DNA of 28,023 nt from Chara braunii (taxonomy: Eukaryota; Streptophyta; Charophyceae; Charales; Characeae): the NCBI GenBank assembly GCA_003427395.1, contig BFEA01000190.1:205865-233887 (forward strand), given 5' to 3'. The notes under the pieces are model-generated. The model was not told the DNA's origin. It saw only the letters and a program-made list of their open reading frames with translations, and did not search any database. A program made the position numbers and the translations under genes. Below are positions 18,791 through 27,716 of the stretch, one piece after another; position 1 is the stretch's first letter; the number at the start of each line of letters is the position of its first letter.

Positions 18791-18830
18791 CCACAACAAC
18801 AACAAAAATAACAATAATATTGACGTTGTG
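18430..18830 (+). repeat. ACN-type cryptic simple sequence ending in (CAA)n
   Basis: About 300 bases of AC/CA-rich trinucleotide-like sequence, read as Thr/Ser/Met/Ile, are followed by a CAA run (about 18754-18811) interrupted once by CCA and ending in AAATAACAATAAT. Depending on frame it codes Gln, Asn or Thr tracts. It directly follows the broken coding region at 17981-18460 in one frame. Confidence 0.85.
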
Positions 18831-19096
18831 GTAAGGGCGATTGGGCATCCCCTTCCCCCCCCCTTTCTCCCTCCCCTCTTGCTTGTTTTCTCACGCTTTT
18901 TCGGGGTTGACTGGGGGGAAGGGCGACTGGGTAGGTCGAATGGATTGTTTAGCAAACCAGAAGGGTGTGCGGGGAGGGAGAAGTGGGATGGTGGAGTAAA
19001 GGGGTGGGATAGTCACTGCCAGATCGCCAAGGTGGATAGGGTGGCTTGTGATTGGTTTGCTTTTCCACATCGAACACTGGCCACGTGGCAACAGGG
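18831..19096. other. no gene recognised; left flank of LINE-B
   Basis: C-rich then G-rich sequence without coherent frames. AACACTGGCCACGTGGCA (about 19073-19090) followed by ACAGGG resembles AACACTTTGGTCACGTGGCA then GGG at 22403-22424, after the LINE-B poly(A). This could be a diverged target-site duplication. Confidence 0.5.
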
Positions 19097-19114
19097 CGGG
19101 TAGGGTTTGCCCAT

Positions 19115-19552
19115 GTGGTCGTTCAGCGATATGTGGAATATGTGATTTGGGTACGCATCCTTCACCACAATGCCACCACAAGCGTCCAAATCAATGGATC
19201 ATTGGCCCCTCTCGTAAAATTAGAACGTTCGGTACACCAGGGAGACCCGATAGCGCCCTTCCTTTTCCTAATCATCATGGAAGCCTTATCAACAAATCTT
19301 CGCCATAATAAGGATATTTCCATAATTAAAATAACTCACATTCCAGAAGAAGCGATCCCAGTTTGCTCCCTTTTTGCTGATGACCTCACGATCATGGTGG
19401 ACGCCACGACTAAGAACATGGAGGAGATCCAACGCTTGATGAAACGGTTTTCTCAGGTCTCTGACATAACAGTAAATTGGGGAAACAAAACGCAAGGTTG
19501 GTGGATCCACTCTCACGGGGGACGCCCCCCAGAAACCCCGCACATTGCATGA
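19115..19552 (+). pseudogene. LINE-B reverse transcriptase, C-terminal part of catalytic core
   Basis: Open frame with LHHNATTSVQINGSLAPLV, ERSVHQGDPIAPFLFLIIME, IPVCSLFADDLTIMVDA (FADD codons at 19373-19384, the catalytic Asp pair), ITVNWGNKTQGWW and HGGRPPETPH. LINE-A has RSVRQGDP, YADDLSLMVDA, VSWGDKTLGWW and RPPETP at matching places. RT boxes 1, 2 and A are missing through 5' truncation. A frameshift ends this frame near 19550. Confidence 0.92.
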
Positions 19553-20700
19553 CTCCCACTGGAGGCCCCACTCAGAATCTTAGGGGTTGTGATGACGACA
19601 GCAGGTTGTCCACCAACAAACGACGAATGGATCACCTCTCCGACCTTGACCAAATAAGCAAACTGGGGGAAGAAATCCACATCCCTCTTGGGCAGGGCGC
19701 TGATAATAAATAACGTGATTTTTGCATCACTATGGTACAAATCCCTCGTCTGGCTCTTAAGCAAACAAGCGGTGCGAGAACTAAAAGCAAAGGTGGCAAC
19801 TTTCTTATGGCGAGGAGATGACGACCTACAAAACGTCATCAGCAGGGTTGCCTAGGATTCGGTTATCCAACCTAAGAGTGTACGGGGATTGGGAATAATA
19901 GACCCGACAACATAAACACAAGCCCTGCGACTTCAATGGATTAGAAAACTAATATTTGCCACGGACAGTCCCTGGCAACCCCTGGCCCTAGAACACCTGG
20001 CACGCCTAGCACCCCCTGCCCCCCCCAGAGTTCACCCTCTGACATGGTTAGACTCGGAGGATCGATACTGGACAATCCCAAGAAAGTGGCCAAACAGAGG
20101 AAGGAACCCGAATGGAGCCATGGACCAATTTTGACCCTCACTGCTAAAGAGCTGGCGATGACTCCCTCCCCCAGAAAGGCAACCCCCGGACCGGTGGGAG
20201 GAGGTTTTTCGCCAGCCCCTCTTTGGGAACCAATGGCTCACGGATAGGCAGGGACAAGTGATGAACAACTCAGCATCCCTGTGGAAAGGGTGGGTAAAAC
20301 AAGGGGTAATCAGAATAGGAGATATATGGAACAAAGAGCGAAAAGACTGGAAAACAGCATAGGAACTACGCCCCATACTCAAACACTGTCACCACGTCAC
20401 ACAAAATCTGGAAAACTCATTGAAAGAATACCACTCTCGTGGTACAGGAAACTGAGAAAAGGCCCCTCGCTGAAGGAAGGAGACTGGGTCGGGCTCAAAA
20501 GAGATCCCAGATACATTGGGAGAGTACATTGGGTAAGGCCCGAGGATGCAGTAGTAGAAAGATATGCACTCTGTCGATCAGGCTCCTTGCAGGGCAGTCG
20601 GGACCCTTTCATCTGGATGGACAAAACGGAAATATTCCGGGTACGAGTCCAGGGAGAGGGGGAGGAAGCCGGGGTTTTCCAACCATCCACTGGAATGTAA
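19553..20700 (+). pseudogene. LINE-B post-RT connecting region, broken
   Basis: Continues in shifted frames: LEAPLRILGVVMTTAGCPP, LLGRALIINNVIFASLWYKS, VATFLWRGDDDLQNVISRVA followed by TAG at 19853 where LINE-A keeps Trp, IIDPTT, LRLQWIRKLIFATDSPWQP, VKQGVIRIGDIWNKERKDW, IPLSWYRKLRKG, LKEGDWVGLKRDPRYIGRVH and IFRVRVQGE, to a TAA at 20698-20700. The GDWVG...YIGRV...FRVRV stretch (about 20480-20650) may be a small beta-barrel domain between RT and zinc finger. LINE-A holds a broken equivalent. Confidence 0.82.
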
Positions 20701-21669
20701 GAATTACCCTTAGACCCAGAGGAATGGGAGTGGAAACCAGCAGGGCGAAGGATAGGCCTCACAAAGAAGATTAGTCTCCACAAATTGATTGTCAAATCCA
20801 CGTACAAAATGCTCAGATCTAAGAGACCATTGAGAGATGTGATAAATGATAGATGGGCAAAACATCTAAACGTGGACCGCTCACTCCTCACACCAATCCC
20901 CTGGTTCCAAGAACGAAAAGCAAAACTAGCAAAAATCACCTCTTTGCAATGGCAGATAGCTAATCGCTGCCTTCCTACGATGAACTGGCTGATTGATCAC
21001 ACAAATCTGGAACAGAAAGGACATGCCTTACCCTGGTGCCCGTGATGCTTGCAAGCCTTTCCGACAAGCAAGTGGGCAGAAACCATCGAGCATGTCTTCA
21101 TGCAATGCCCCACGGCGAAACTGATGTGGCGATGGTGGGATAGGATATGGAGAAAGATGATCCCTGACCCGCCTTGGCCATGGTCATGGAGGGCCATACT
21201 CAGGCTATTGGCCACAGGCCCAGGAGGCATCTGATTTCGTGGAGAATATGTTTAAATTGGGACGAAAAGCAATCCTATAGGGACTTTGCTGGCAAAGATG
21301 CCTCCTGGCAATAGAAGGGGTGAGGATGGAAGGGCCAGAAGTAACTGAACAGATCCAACAGCAGATAAATATGGAGATAACGAGGAGATGGCAGGAGTTG
21401 AAACCCCAACTGGACCTCTTTCACGAGCACTCTCCTCCTTCTGCAAAGCCTGGTTAGGAGGAGACAGGGGAGGATGAATAGCAATAGTGGAATGGGGGGG
21501 GGATAATGACGAAGGGCAACCGCAGGGGAGAACGGAATGCAGGGACTATCGTCTGATCCTAAACGACTGGACAAATATAGAACCCACCTTCCCAATGCGC
21601 CCCCCATCTGACTTCCCAGACCCTTTCCCTCCACACCCGCTCGCCCTAGTTGAGGCAATGACAGACTGA
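20701..21669 (+). pseudogene. LINE-B zf-RVT domain and C-terminus
   Basis: LPLDPEEWEWKPAG and KLIVKSTYKMLRSK lead into ITSLQWQIANRCLPTMNWLI and the zinc-binding signature. Cys codons are at 21037 and 21046 with a TGA between them, His is at 21091 and the final Cys at 21106 (EHVFMQC), followed by LMWRWWDRIW. The C-terminal tail is RDYRLILNDWTNIEPTFPMR, then DFPDPFPPHPL, then stop (21667-21669). Parts of 21240-21480 need frameshifts to join. The tail motif D/S-WT-(E/N)-x-(D/E)-P is shared with LINE-A and the fragment at 24393. Confidence 0.85.
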
Positions 21670-22267
21670 TCCCTCCTCTTTTTCCCTTTCTCCGTCCTCC
21701 TACCCCATTCTTCTCTTCTCCCTCATCCATCACTTGTAGTGTTTTTTTTTTTTTTTTAGTTTTTTGTTTCGTCTTTTGTTTTTGTTTTGCTTTGTGTTTC
21801 TTTGGAGTTTCTTTCTGTTCTCCGTTTTTCGTAGAGGCCCTCTTAACAGTCACCTTTTTCAATCCTTTCAAACAGTGCCTACATCTTGGTCTCTCACTTC
21901 CTTCAAACAATGCCTTTGCGATAGTCATTCTTCTTATAAGCCCTGTGTCCTGGGACTTCCCGGCCTCCGGTGCCCCTCCGGAGACCGGGCACCACCTTGG
22001 AGACACGCATGACAAAACACTAATGAAGGAACATTTTCGGCTACACAGTTAACCCCCTGGCCTGCCGGAGTAGTCAATGCTGGTAGCCAAAGTCTTACTC
22101 TTTTCAAAAAAGAGGGAGAGGGAGGAATTAGCAGGCAGTAGCAAGAGCTGGTGCCAGACTCAAGGTGAAGAGATCCCCCCCTCCCTCCTCTAATCAATGC
22201 TAGCAGGTTCTTCCTACGGTTTTTTTCTGATGTGTTCTGATGTATTCCAATTGTATCATACTCATAA
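21670..22267 (+). other. LINE-B 3' UTR
   Basis: A pyrimidine-rich start and a T16 run (about 21743-21758) are followed by mixed sequence with AATCAATGCTAGCAGG (22192-22207), a word that recurs at 25144 (AATCAATGCTGGCAGG) before another tail. CTGGTGCC...AGGTGAAGAG (22151-22173) matches the LINE-A 3' region. Opposite-strand frames here are Lys-rich shadows of the T runs. Confidence 0.6.
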
Positions 22268-22400
22268 GGGACGCTGGACCCGCTTTCCAGCAGGTGATGC
22301 TCCCCACCAATAGATGGAGCCTATCCCCAGGTGCTAGTGGTGTCTGCTCTCATCAGCATCACTAGCACTGGAGGGATCTGTTTTTTTTCAAAAAAAAAAA
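22268..22400 (+). mobile_element. LINE-B 3' tail with two hairpins
   Basis: GGGACGCTGGACCCG starts the tail. Hairpin 1 is GCTGGA/TCCAGC (six perfect pairs). CTCCCCACCAATAGATGGAG follows. Hairpin 2 is GTGCTAGTGGTG (22331-22342) with CATCACTAGCAC (22357-22368), one wobble, loop TCTGCTCTCATCAG. It ends in a T run, C, then A10. Confidence 0.88.
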
Positions 22401-24078
22401 CAACACTTTGGTCACGTGGCAGGGAAGGAGGTGCTGGGAAGATCGGCACCGATGCCTATGCGATTGACTTGTGTTCTGTCACGAGAGTATTGCAAGTTGA
22501 CTTTTTTTCAATTTTATATAAACATGGATTTTCACCACAGGGCAGGGTAGGAGGTGCAGTGTTGTTAGGCGTCCGGGTTGTATATGTCGTTGTTTTGCTC
22601 TCCTGCTACGTGGGTATTTTGTTTGAATTTGTCTGCAATAGGGCTTTCCTCCACTTGAGTGGTTTGTACTTAATTACGATCGTGGGGGGAAGCTCAATAT
22701 AACTACTGATAAACTGCTAAACTATCTCGCCCTGCAATCAAGTTCTATGCCTTATTCGAGTCTCGCCCACTCCTCACGGTAGGGCGGAGCTTGATTCTGC
22801 ACACAATGGGGTTAATCCTTCCCCACCTGGGGAAGCAATCAATGCCCCGTGATTATGCTACAGTCGTGTTATGCAGGGAAGCTGTCTCCAGGGGAGCAGT
22901 GGCGGAGGCTCTTCCAGCCCTAATGGGAAGAGGCATGGGTATAAGCTTGTAATCAAATTCGTGATTGGAGCCTTGGGCACTGGGCCCTTCAAACAAACAA
23001 ACAAAAAAAAAAAAGGGACTTGGGGTGTAAAAGGGAGAAGAGGGTTGGAAGGACGAAGGTTCCGCGATGCTTCATGGTTTAGAGGGTTGGTGTTTGTGGT
23101 GGGGGCTGGAAAGGGGAGGAGAGACAAGTCTCCGAGCTGCCAGAGCTAGAGTCCATGAACCAACCAGCTGTCGTGTTCAGTCCAGTTACTTCGGTTTTGT
23201 GTGTTTCAGATGAGAACAATCGCCGAACTGTTGGCCTCCCTCAAAAAAAAAAAGAAAAAAAAAAGAAAAGGAATTAGATAGCTCCTGGACTTCTTGTTAA
23301 CAAGCTGTTTCGCAGTCATCAATACTGAAGCCTCCGTAGGGTCATCCATAGAGATCGAGACCAGCAGGTACTTACCGCCTTGTAGGAGCATGAAGAGTGT
23401 GAGGCTTAGTACAGTCTATGGCCGGTGCTGGTAGGGCTCTTGTGCCGGTGGTGCTCTCTACAGGATTGGTTGGGTTGCCTGCCTCCTATGTCCGGTTCAC
23501 TATCAATAAAACAAGTAGTAATGACAACAGTGTGCACAGCGAACAACCTAACAATCAACAACAGTAACAACAGCTGTGTACACAACGATAGGAACGCAAA
23601 ATAGGTCCACCTATGGGACTTGTAATGAGACATCTGTACCTAGCACCTGAAGTACCCGGGCGATAAGGCTCACTCAAATATGCTTCGATCGGGCCTGAGT
23701 GGGGTGTGTGGGACTCAGCTTATCACTGGTACATACAACCACTGTTTGGTCAGGTCACCCCCAGACTGGAGGGTGACGATCCTGAGTGGTAGACACTGAG
23801 GTAGGATAGTAGGAGTAGGAGTGTGCCGAGAGAAATTACGAAAGAGGTAGGTTGGGAGGGAGTCCCATAGGATTAGTGGGGCTCCACCACATGGCCGAGT
23901 GCCGAAGGTGACTCTCATCCATCTATAATCCAGCCTCTACAACAACCTGGGCTTAAACTACATTACAATCGATAGTTAGTACAGATTACAGGCTTACTAA
24001 CCTTTCACGAGCTCATTCTTCTCGTACCTGACACTATTCACATCAAACTGTATAATTGCATTTTAAATGTACTTTACA
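22401..24078. other. no gene recognised
   Basis: No family-like frame. Visible items are a 7-bp perfect stem CTTCCCC/GGGGAAG (22818-22835), an AAAC/A-run at about 22993-23015, an A-rich run at about 23241-23270, and a CAA-rich stretch at about 23505-23580. Some of this is probably LINE 3' UTR leading to the tail at 24079, but I cannot align it with confidence. Confidence 0.5.
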
Positions 24079-24204
24079 GGGACGCTGGACCCGATTTCCA
24101 GCAGGTGTTGCTCCCCACCAATAGATGGAGCCATCCCGGCACTGCTAGTGGTGTCTGATCATATCAGCACCCCTAGCAGCTGCTCGGGCTGTTTCTTTAT
24201 TTAA
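24079..24204 (+). mobile_element. LINE 3' tail copy with two hairpins and poly(A)
   Basis: Same order as the tail at 22268. Hairpin 2 arms are CTGCTAGTGGTG (24142-24153) and CACCCCTAGCAG (24168-24179), with one mismatch. The outermost pair is C-G, where LINE-B has G-C. An A13 run follows from about 24202 and degrades into AAAAAGG/AAAAGAAA simple sequence to 24270. Confidence 0.82.
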
Positions 24205-24275
24205 AAAAAAAAAAAGGAAAAAAAAAATGAAAAAAAAAGAAAAGAAATAAAGAAAAGAAGAAGAAAAAAAAGATA
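24205..24275. repeat. A-rich simple sequence
   Basis: A runs interrupted by GG, TG, G and T, apparently an expanded or degraded poly(A) tail of the preceding LINE end. Confidence 0.85.
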
Positions 24276-24392
24276 AATCCGATGCCACACAATACGTCAA
24301 GACAATGTCCTTTTTTGAGTGATTCAGCAGGTGGGGTAGAACTAAGTGTGGCAAGTGGGGAAGGCCAAGGGAGAGAGGTGGGCACACGAGCC

Positions 24393-24434
24393 GAAGTCTG
24401 GACAGAGGTGGACCCCAGCATCCCCCTGCGGCCA
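24393..24434 (+). pseudogene. LINE-C C-terminal coding fragment
   Basis: Fourteen codons (EVWTEVDPSIPLRP) align without gaps to the C-terminal motif of LINE-A at about 14333 and to that of LINE-B (DWTNIEPTFPMRP). The flanking residues do not align well. Confidence 0.65.
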
Positions 24435-25219
24435 ATTCTCAGATCCTTTACCACCAGACCCGCTGTCTCTGGAGGAGAGGTACTGGTGAAAGGTGGTATA
24501 TCCCCCAGTATTTCTCAAATGTTCTTCTTTCATGCTTTCTCATGCTTGTTCATCAAACCCACAACTTCTTTGCTATCAGGAGGAACGCTGAGCTCATCCG
24601 GGCAGAAGGCTGGTTCAGAGAGGGAGGGAGAGACAAGTGCATGGTCAATAGTAATTGGGTCTTTTTTCCTGCTTTTCTGGTTCGTCCTGACTGTTTTCCA
24701 AATCATTCTGTATAAGGGACGCTGGACCCGTTTCACGGTCCTTGGAAATACGACTGTGACATCCCCTTTCGTCGTCTGCAGAATGGCAGAATATTGGTTT
24801 GAGATCCGGCGACTGTAGCACTACCTTCTCAAGCTTGTAAACTTGCGAACTTCCATCTATGTACTCAGATGGGACGCTGAGCCCGGGCTAGGCCCCACAG
24901 GACAAGGTAGGCTGGGTGAGAAATGGGCAAGGAAACGCATGGTCCCGCTGGTGTCCCCCAGTGGCCCCATGGTGTCTCCAGGCCAGGGTTGCTGGACCCA
25001 GTCTCCAGCTGTGGGAGATTGCCTTCTTTTGGTAGATGCTTTCATAAAAAAGAGGGTTAGAAATGGCGGACGGGTACAGATGGAGTCAACATCGGCAGCG
25101 CCCTTCCATAACCTGCTCAGTCAATCCTCTGGAACCCGGAGTAATCAATGCTGGCAGGCGTTTTCCAGTTTCTGATTTTTCTTCTGATGCTCTTGATTTT
25201 TCTGAATCATTCGGCACAA

Positions 25220-25345
25220 GGGACGCTGGACCCGTTTTCCAGCAGGGGATGCTCCCCACCAATAGATGGAGTCTCCCCCCAGAAGCCAGCGGTGTCTGCT
25301 CTTATCAGCACCACTAGCACTGGTGGGAGCGTTTTTTGTAAAAAC
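25220..25345 (+). mobile_element. LINE 3' tail copy with two hairpins
   Basis: GGGACGCTGGACCCG, hairpin 1 GCTGGA/TCCAGC, CTCCCCACCAATAGATGGAG, then hairpin 2 GCCAGCGGTG (25285-25294) with CACCACTAGC (25309-25318), 8 of 10 pairs, loop TCTGCTCTTATCAG. It ends in a T run followed by AAAACAAAACAAAAC. Confidence 0.85.
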
Positions 25346-26044
25346 AAAACAAAACAATTTTTTTTTTTTATACCAAAAGGCGCTTGCTCTATTTCCCGCT
25401 CGTCCAATTGTAACTCCTCATCAGCTCCTAAGCTGTTTGAGGAATTACATCTGGCAGCAGGGCCCTTGCCCGGGTCTACCTTTCGGACTTTCTTCAAAGG
25501 GCGTTGTCTCTTCGACTCACCAGACTATAGGGTCTTGTCTGCCGAGCAGAGAGAGCTAAGACTGCGTTGCCTTTCGTCTCAGTTAGGCGCTGATCCGACA
25601 ATACGTAAAAGGAGTGAAAACAAGAAAGTTCCTTGAAAGATGGACGCGGGTAGTCCGGGGCGGAAAAGCAAACTGGGACCCCACACAGGCGGGTTCTGCG
25701 GGTCTTTCCCAAGTACCATGCCGGATTTTTTTGGGCTTCCACCGAGACAGACGTTCCTGTGGCCCACCATACCGCCTGGCCTCCAGCGTCGTACAGTTCT
25801 CTGCTCCATGGACGGACATTGAAAAGGGCGACTCATTTTTACGGCAGCTTTCTTGGTAGGAGTAGGGGTCCTCGACCTGTCCATTTTGTGTAGCGTCGTT
25901 GGGCCGTTCATCACAGCCGATGCGCCACGTACACATGAACCGAAAACGTACCCCTAACAAAGCGCGGCGCCCTGTGATTTCGGAAAGTGGTGGGATCCGC
26001 GTTTCTCAACGAAATTGGCTAACTTACACACTGTCGGATCAGAA
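25346..26044. other. unidentified sequence, no family recognised
   Basis: Several medium frames exist on both strands, for example a plus frame with LLSAEQRE-like and SSQLGADPTIRKRSENKK words up to 25636, and a minus frame at 25960-25583. None shows a domain I recognise and none clearly excludes the others. Organellar origin was considered but cannot be supported. Confidence 0.35.
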
Positions 26045-26045
26045 G

Positions 26046-26070
26046 CTTAAACCACCAGTACACGGCCCCA
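26046..26070 (+). repeat. single end of the 16667-type terminal repeat
   Basis: TAAACCACCAGTAC then ACGGCCCCAGC matches the left terminus of the element at 16667-16825. No inverted partner was found nearby, so this is a solo or decayed end. Confidence 0.55.
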
Positions 26071-26463
26071 GCCTTGCAGAAAAATGAACTTGTCGCCATA
26101 AGAAAATTCCGGGGCTCGGGGAGGCTTGGAAGAGCGATGGGGGTAGAAAGCCCGTGGGCCCAACGGAAAAGAAAAATGGGCTGTAAGATGTCCTTCTGGT
26201 TCAGGCCGTGCATGTGGAAACACAGACGTATGAGAGGCTAAAGGCAAAAAAAGCAAGCGCCCTTTGAAACAGGCACCTTGCTCTTTTTGGAGACAGGTGG
26301 TCTCCAGAAAAGAGGCAGGCACCTGTTTTCTTTCCCACTTTTAGGGCAAACGGGCACAGATGCGTCTGGTCTTGGAATAGCGCCAGATACAGATGCAGGT
26401 GCGTGGTAGTTTTTCTTTTCCTTTTGCTTCTTTTCTATTTTTTGGTACCTAATGCTGGTGTCT
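26071..26463. other. no gene recognised
   Basis: Short frames on both strands. The words GGCACCTTGCTC...GGAGACAGGTGGTCTCC (about 26271-26306) include a GGAGAC/GTCTCC stem. Nothing else is identified. Confidence 0.45.
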
Positions 26464-26818
26464 TTTTTTTTTACGGATTCATTATAAAAGTGGATACGAG
26501 GCCGGGGACCTCACAATTCAACCCGGGATACTGACAGCATCAGCCAGCTTAGCTTACAGGCCTGCGCCTGCGGAAAGTCCAGACTACCAACTTTCCAGAT
26601 TCCTACAGTCGACTAATAAAATTAACCATGGGACATAGTTAGAAACACCTCCACAATTGAAGAAGCAGTACTGTTACTATCCACAATTCGCCAACCAGAT
26701 CACTTTAACTAATTTATTTCTACAAGCTTGTGAGTGACTTACCCCTGGGACTAACACGGCCCAAAGGCTAAGTCCTCACCTATTGACACTCCCCTAACGG
26801 CCCACAGCAGCCCTAGCT

Positions 26819-26900
26819 GGGACCGAGTGTCCTGGTCCCCGGGAAGGCACTCTGAGACCACTGCCCGTAGCCTATATAAGGACCGAGTGCCCTGGTCCCT
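26819..26900. repeat. two copies of GGACCGAGTG(C/T)CCTGGTCC, 61 bp apart
   Basis: GGGACCGAGTGTCCTGGTCC (26819-26838) and GGACCGAGTGCCCTGGTCC (26880-26898). Each has GGACC...GGTCC ends that can pair. A TATATAAG word (26873-26880) lies before the second copy. They sit just downstream of the LINE-D frame end. Confidence 0.7.
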
Positions 26901-26915
26901 CAGGTATCTTCCCTC

Positions 26916-27713
26916 CTACTCCCGTGTCTCTGCCAGACTGCCTGCTTCCGTTATCCAAGATGAGAACACCAATCTCCTCAGGCTATTTACCTTTACCAGT
27001 CGGTTTTGTCTGGCCCAGGTTCTGATGAACCACTTCCTCTGGGTTTGGCTTCCTTCCCCTGCCCTGACTTTCCTTCTCCAGTCCACGATGATTGCCTGCT
27101 TCAGACCCAGCTTGATCCTGTGCTTGATTTCTAAGTCTGTGAGAGTTCTCTTCTCGAATCTCGTTTTGTTACGATCAGCCCAGATTACCTCACAGATTAT
27201 CCCCCTGACCACATGGGNCATATAACTCCAACCCTTTTTACCTGATGAGTCTGCNGGTAAGAANCCCAACAAAACCCACTCCTCNTTCCATTCTACTTCT
27301 TCACCTCCCATTTCCTTCCAANGNGTCTCCCACCATTTCCAAATCCTCTTTGATGCTGGGCATTCCCACCACAGATGCCTCGTAGATTCGAACGGCCAGT
27401 TGCACCGATTGCAGCGCAGTTCCACCGTCATCCCCCTGCTCTGAAGCCACACTGCGGAAGGGGTCACTAGTAATGAAAGAAGCCACAGAATACTGACTTG
27501 CCTTCCGTTGGGCAGTGTAGTGAGGATCTTCCATAACTTTGTGAACTGCTGTTCAGGCTCAGGGATAGCTTCTCCCAGTAGAGTCTGCCACCTTCTTGCT
27601 GCGACCGCTGTCGGTGTCTTCTGTGAGTTACCGGAGAGTTCATAGCCTACTTTGACCGAGTATTCGGCCAGGGACAGTCTTGGTTGCGTTGTGAGGTCTC
27701 CAGTTCCAAGCGT
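26916..27713 (-). pseudogene. LINE-D zf-RVT domain region, open frame
   Basis: After a TGA at 27714-27716 the minus strand is open for about 265 codons. In order it shows SLAEYSVKVGYELSG (the usual lead-in S-V-K-x-G-Y), FTKLWKILTTLPNGRQVSIL, the zinc signature RCNRCNWPF...RHLWWECPAS (C-x2-C...H-x4-C) and RIWKWWE. Then come RGIICEVIWADRNKTRFEKR and a basic C-terminus (KWFIRTWARQNRLVKVNSLR). N bases make five residues unreadable. The frame has no stop, unlike LINE-A and LINE-B, so it is either younger or merely short. The lack of RT and endonuclease in the window makes it a partial copy as seen here. Confidence 0.85.
27218..27324. other. ambiguous bases (N) in the assembly
   Basis: Single N bases at 27218, 27255, 27264, 27285, 27322 and 27324 lie inside the LINE-D coding frame. 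This suggests consensus ambiguity in a repeated sequence. Confidence 0.99.
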
Positions 27714-27716
27714 TCA

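Larger units (their letters stand above)
19097..22400 (+). mobile_element. LINE-B, 5'-truncated LINE related to LINE-A
   Basis: It begins inside the RT domain (recognisable from about 19115), continues through FADD, the connecting region, zf-RVT and the C-terminal tail (stop at 21667-21669), then a ~730-nt 3' UTR ending with the two-hairpin tail (22268-22370) and an A run (22390-22400). Candidate diverged target-site duplications lie at about 19073-19096 and 22403-22424. It is more GC-rich and less eroded than LINE-A. It is inactive because of truncation and stops. Confidence 0.85.
24350..25345 (+). mobile_element. LINE-C, C-terminal remnant plus 3' UTR and tail
   Basis: EVWTEVDPSIPLRP (24393-24434) matches the C-terminal motif of LINE-A (SWTEVDPSIPLHP). 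The open frame runs on to 24818 but past the motif it has no family support. After it come partial tail starts GGGACGCTGGACCCG at 24716, GGGACGCTGAGCCCG at 24871 and GCTGGACCCAGTCTCCAGC at 24991. The complete tail is at 25220-25345. Several truncated insertions or internal duplications seem to be stacked here. Confidence 0.65.
26464..27716 (-). mobile_element. LINE-D, C-terminal part and 3' end, minus strand
   Basis: A LINE from a lineage different from LINE-A/B, judged by its zinc-finger region. Coding homology runs from about 27713 down to about 26916. A T run at 26464-26473 on the plus strand could be its poly(A) tail, or that of a separate small retroposon (see the tRNA-like words at 26509-26557). 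The 5' part is absent from the window or unrecognisable beyond 27720. Six N bases fall inside. Confidence 0.65.

Noticed and set aside
21275-22015. 246-codon minus-strand frame across LINE-B
   Set aside because: It is the shadow of the LINE-B C-terminus and of its T-rich 3' UTR (a Lys run), with no domain of its own.
24282-24818. 178-codon frame as an intact gene
   Set aside because: Only the 14-codon LINE C-terminal motif has support. The rest runs through LINE 3' UTR and a partial tail copy.
25583-25960. Organellar (mitochondrial) DNA insertion
   Set aside because: The frames felt organelle-like in style, but no motif of a mitochondrial or plastid gene could be confirmed.
26873-26880. TATATAAG as a promoter
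   Set aside because: It lies next to the LINE-D frame end between short repeats, with no downstream gene. A chance match is likely.
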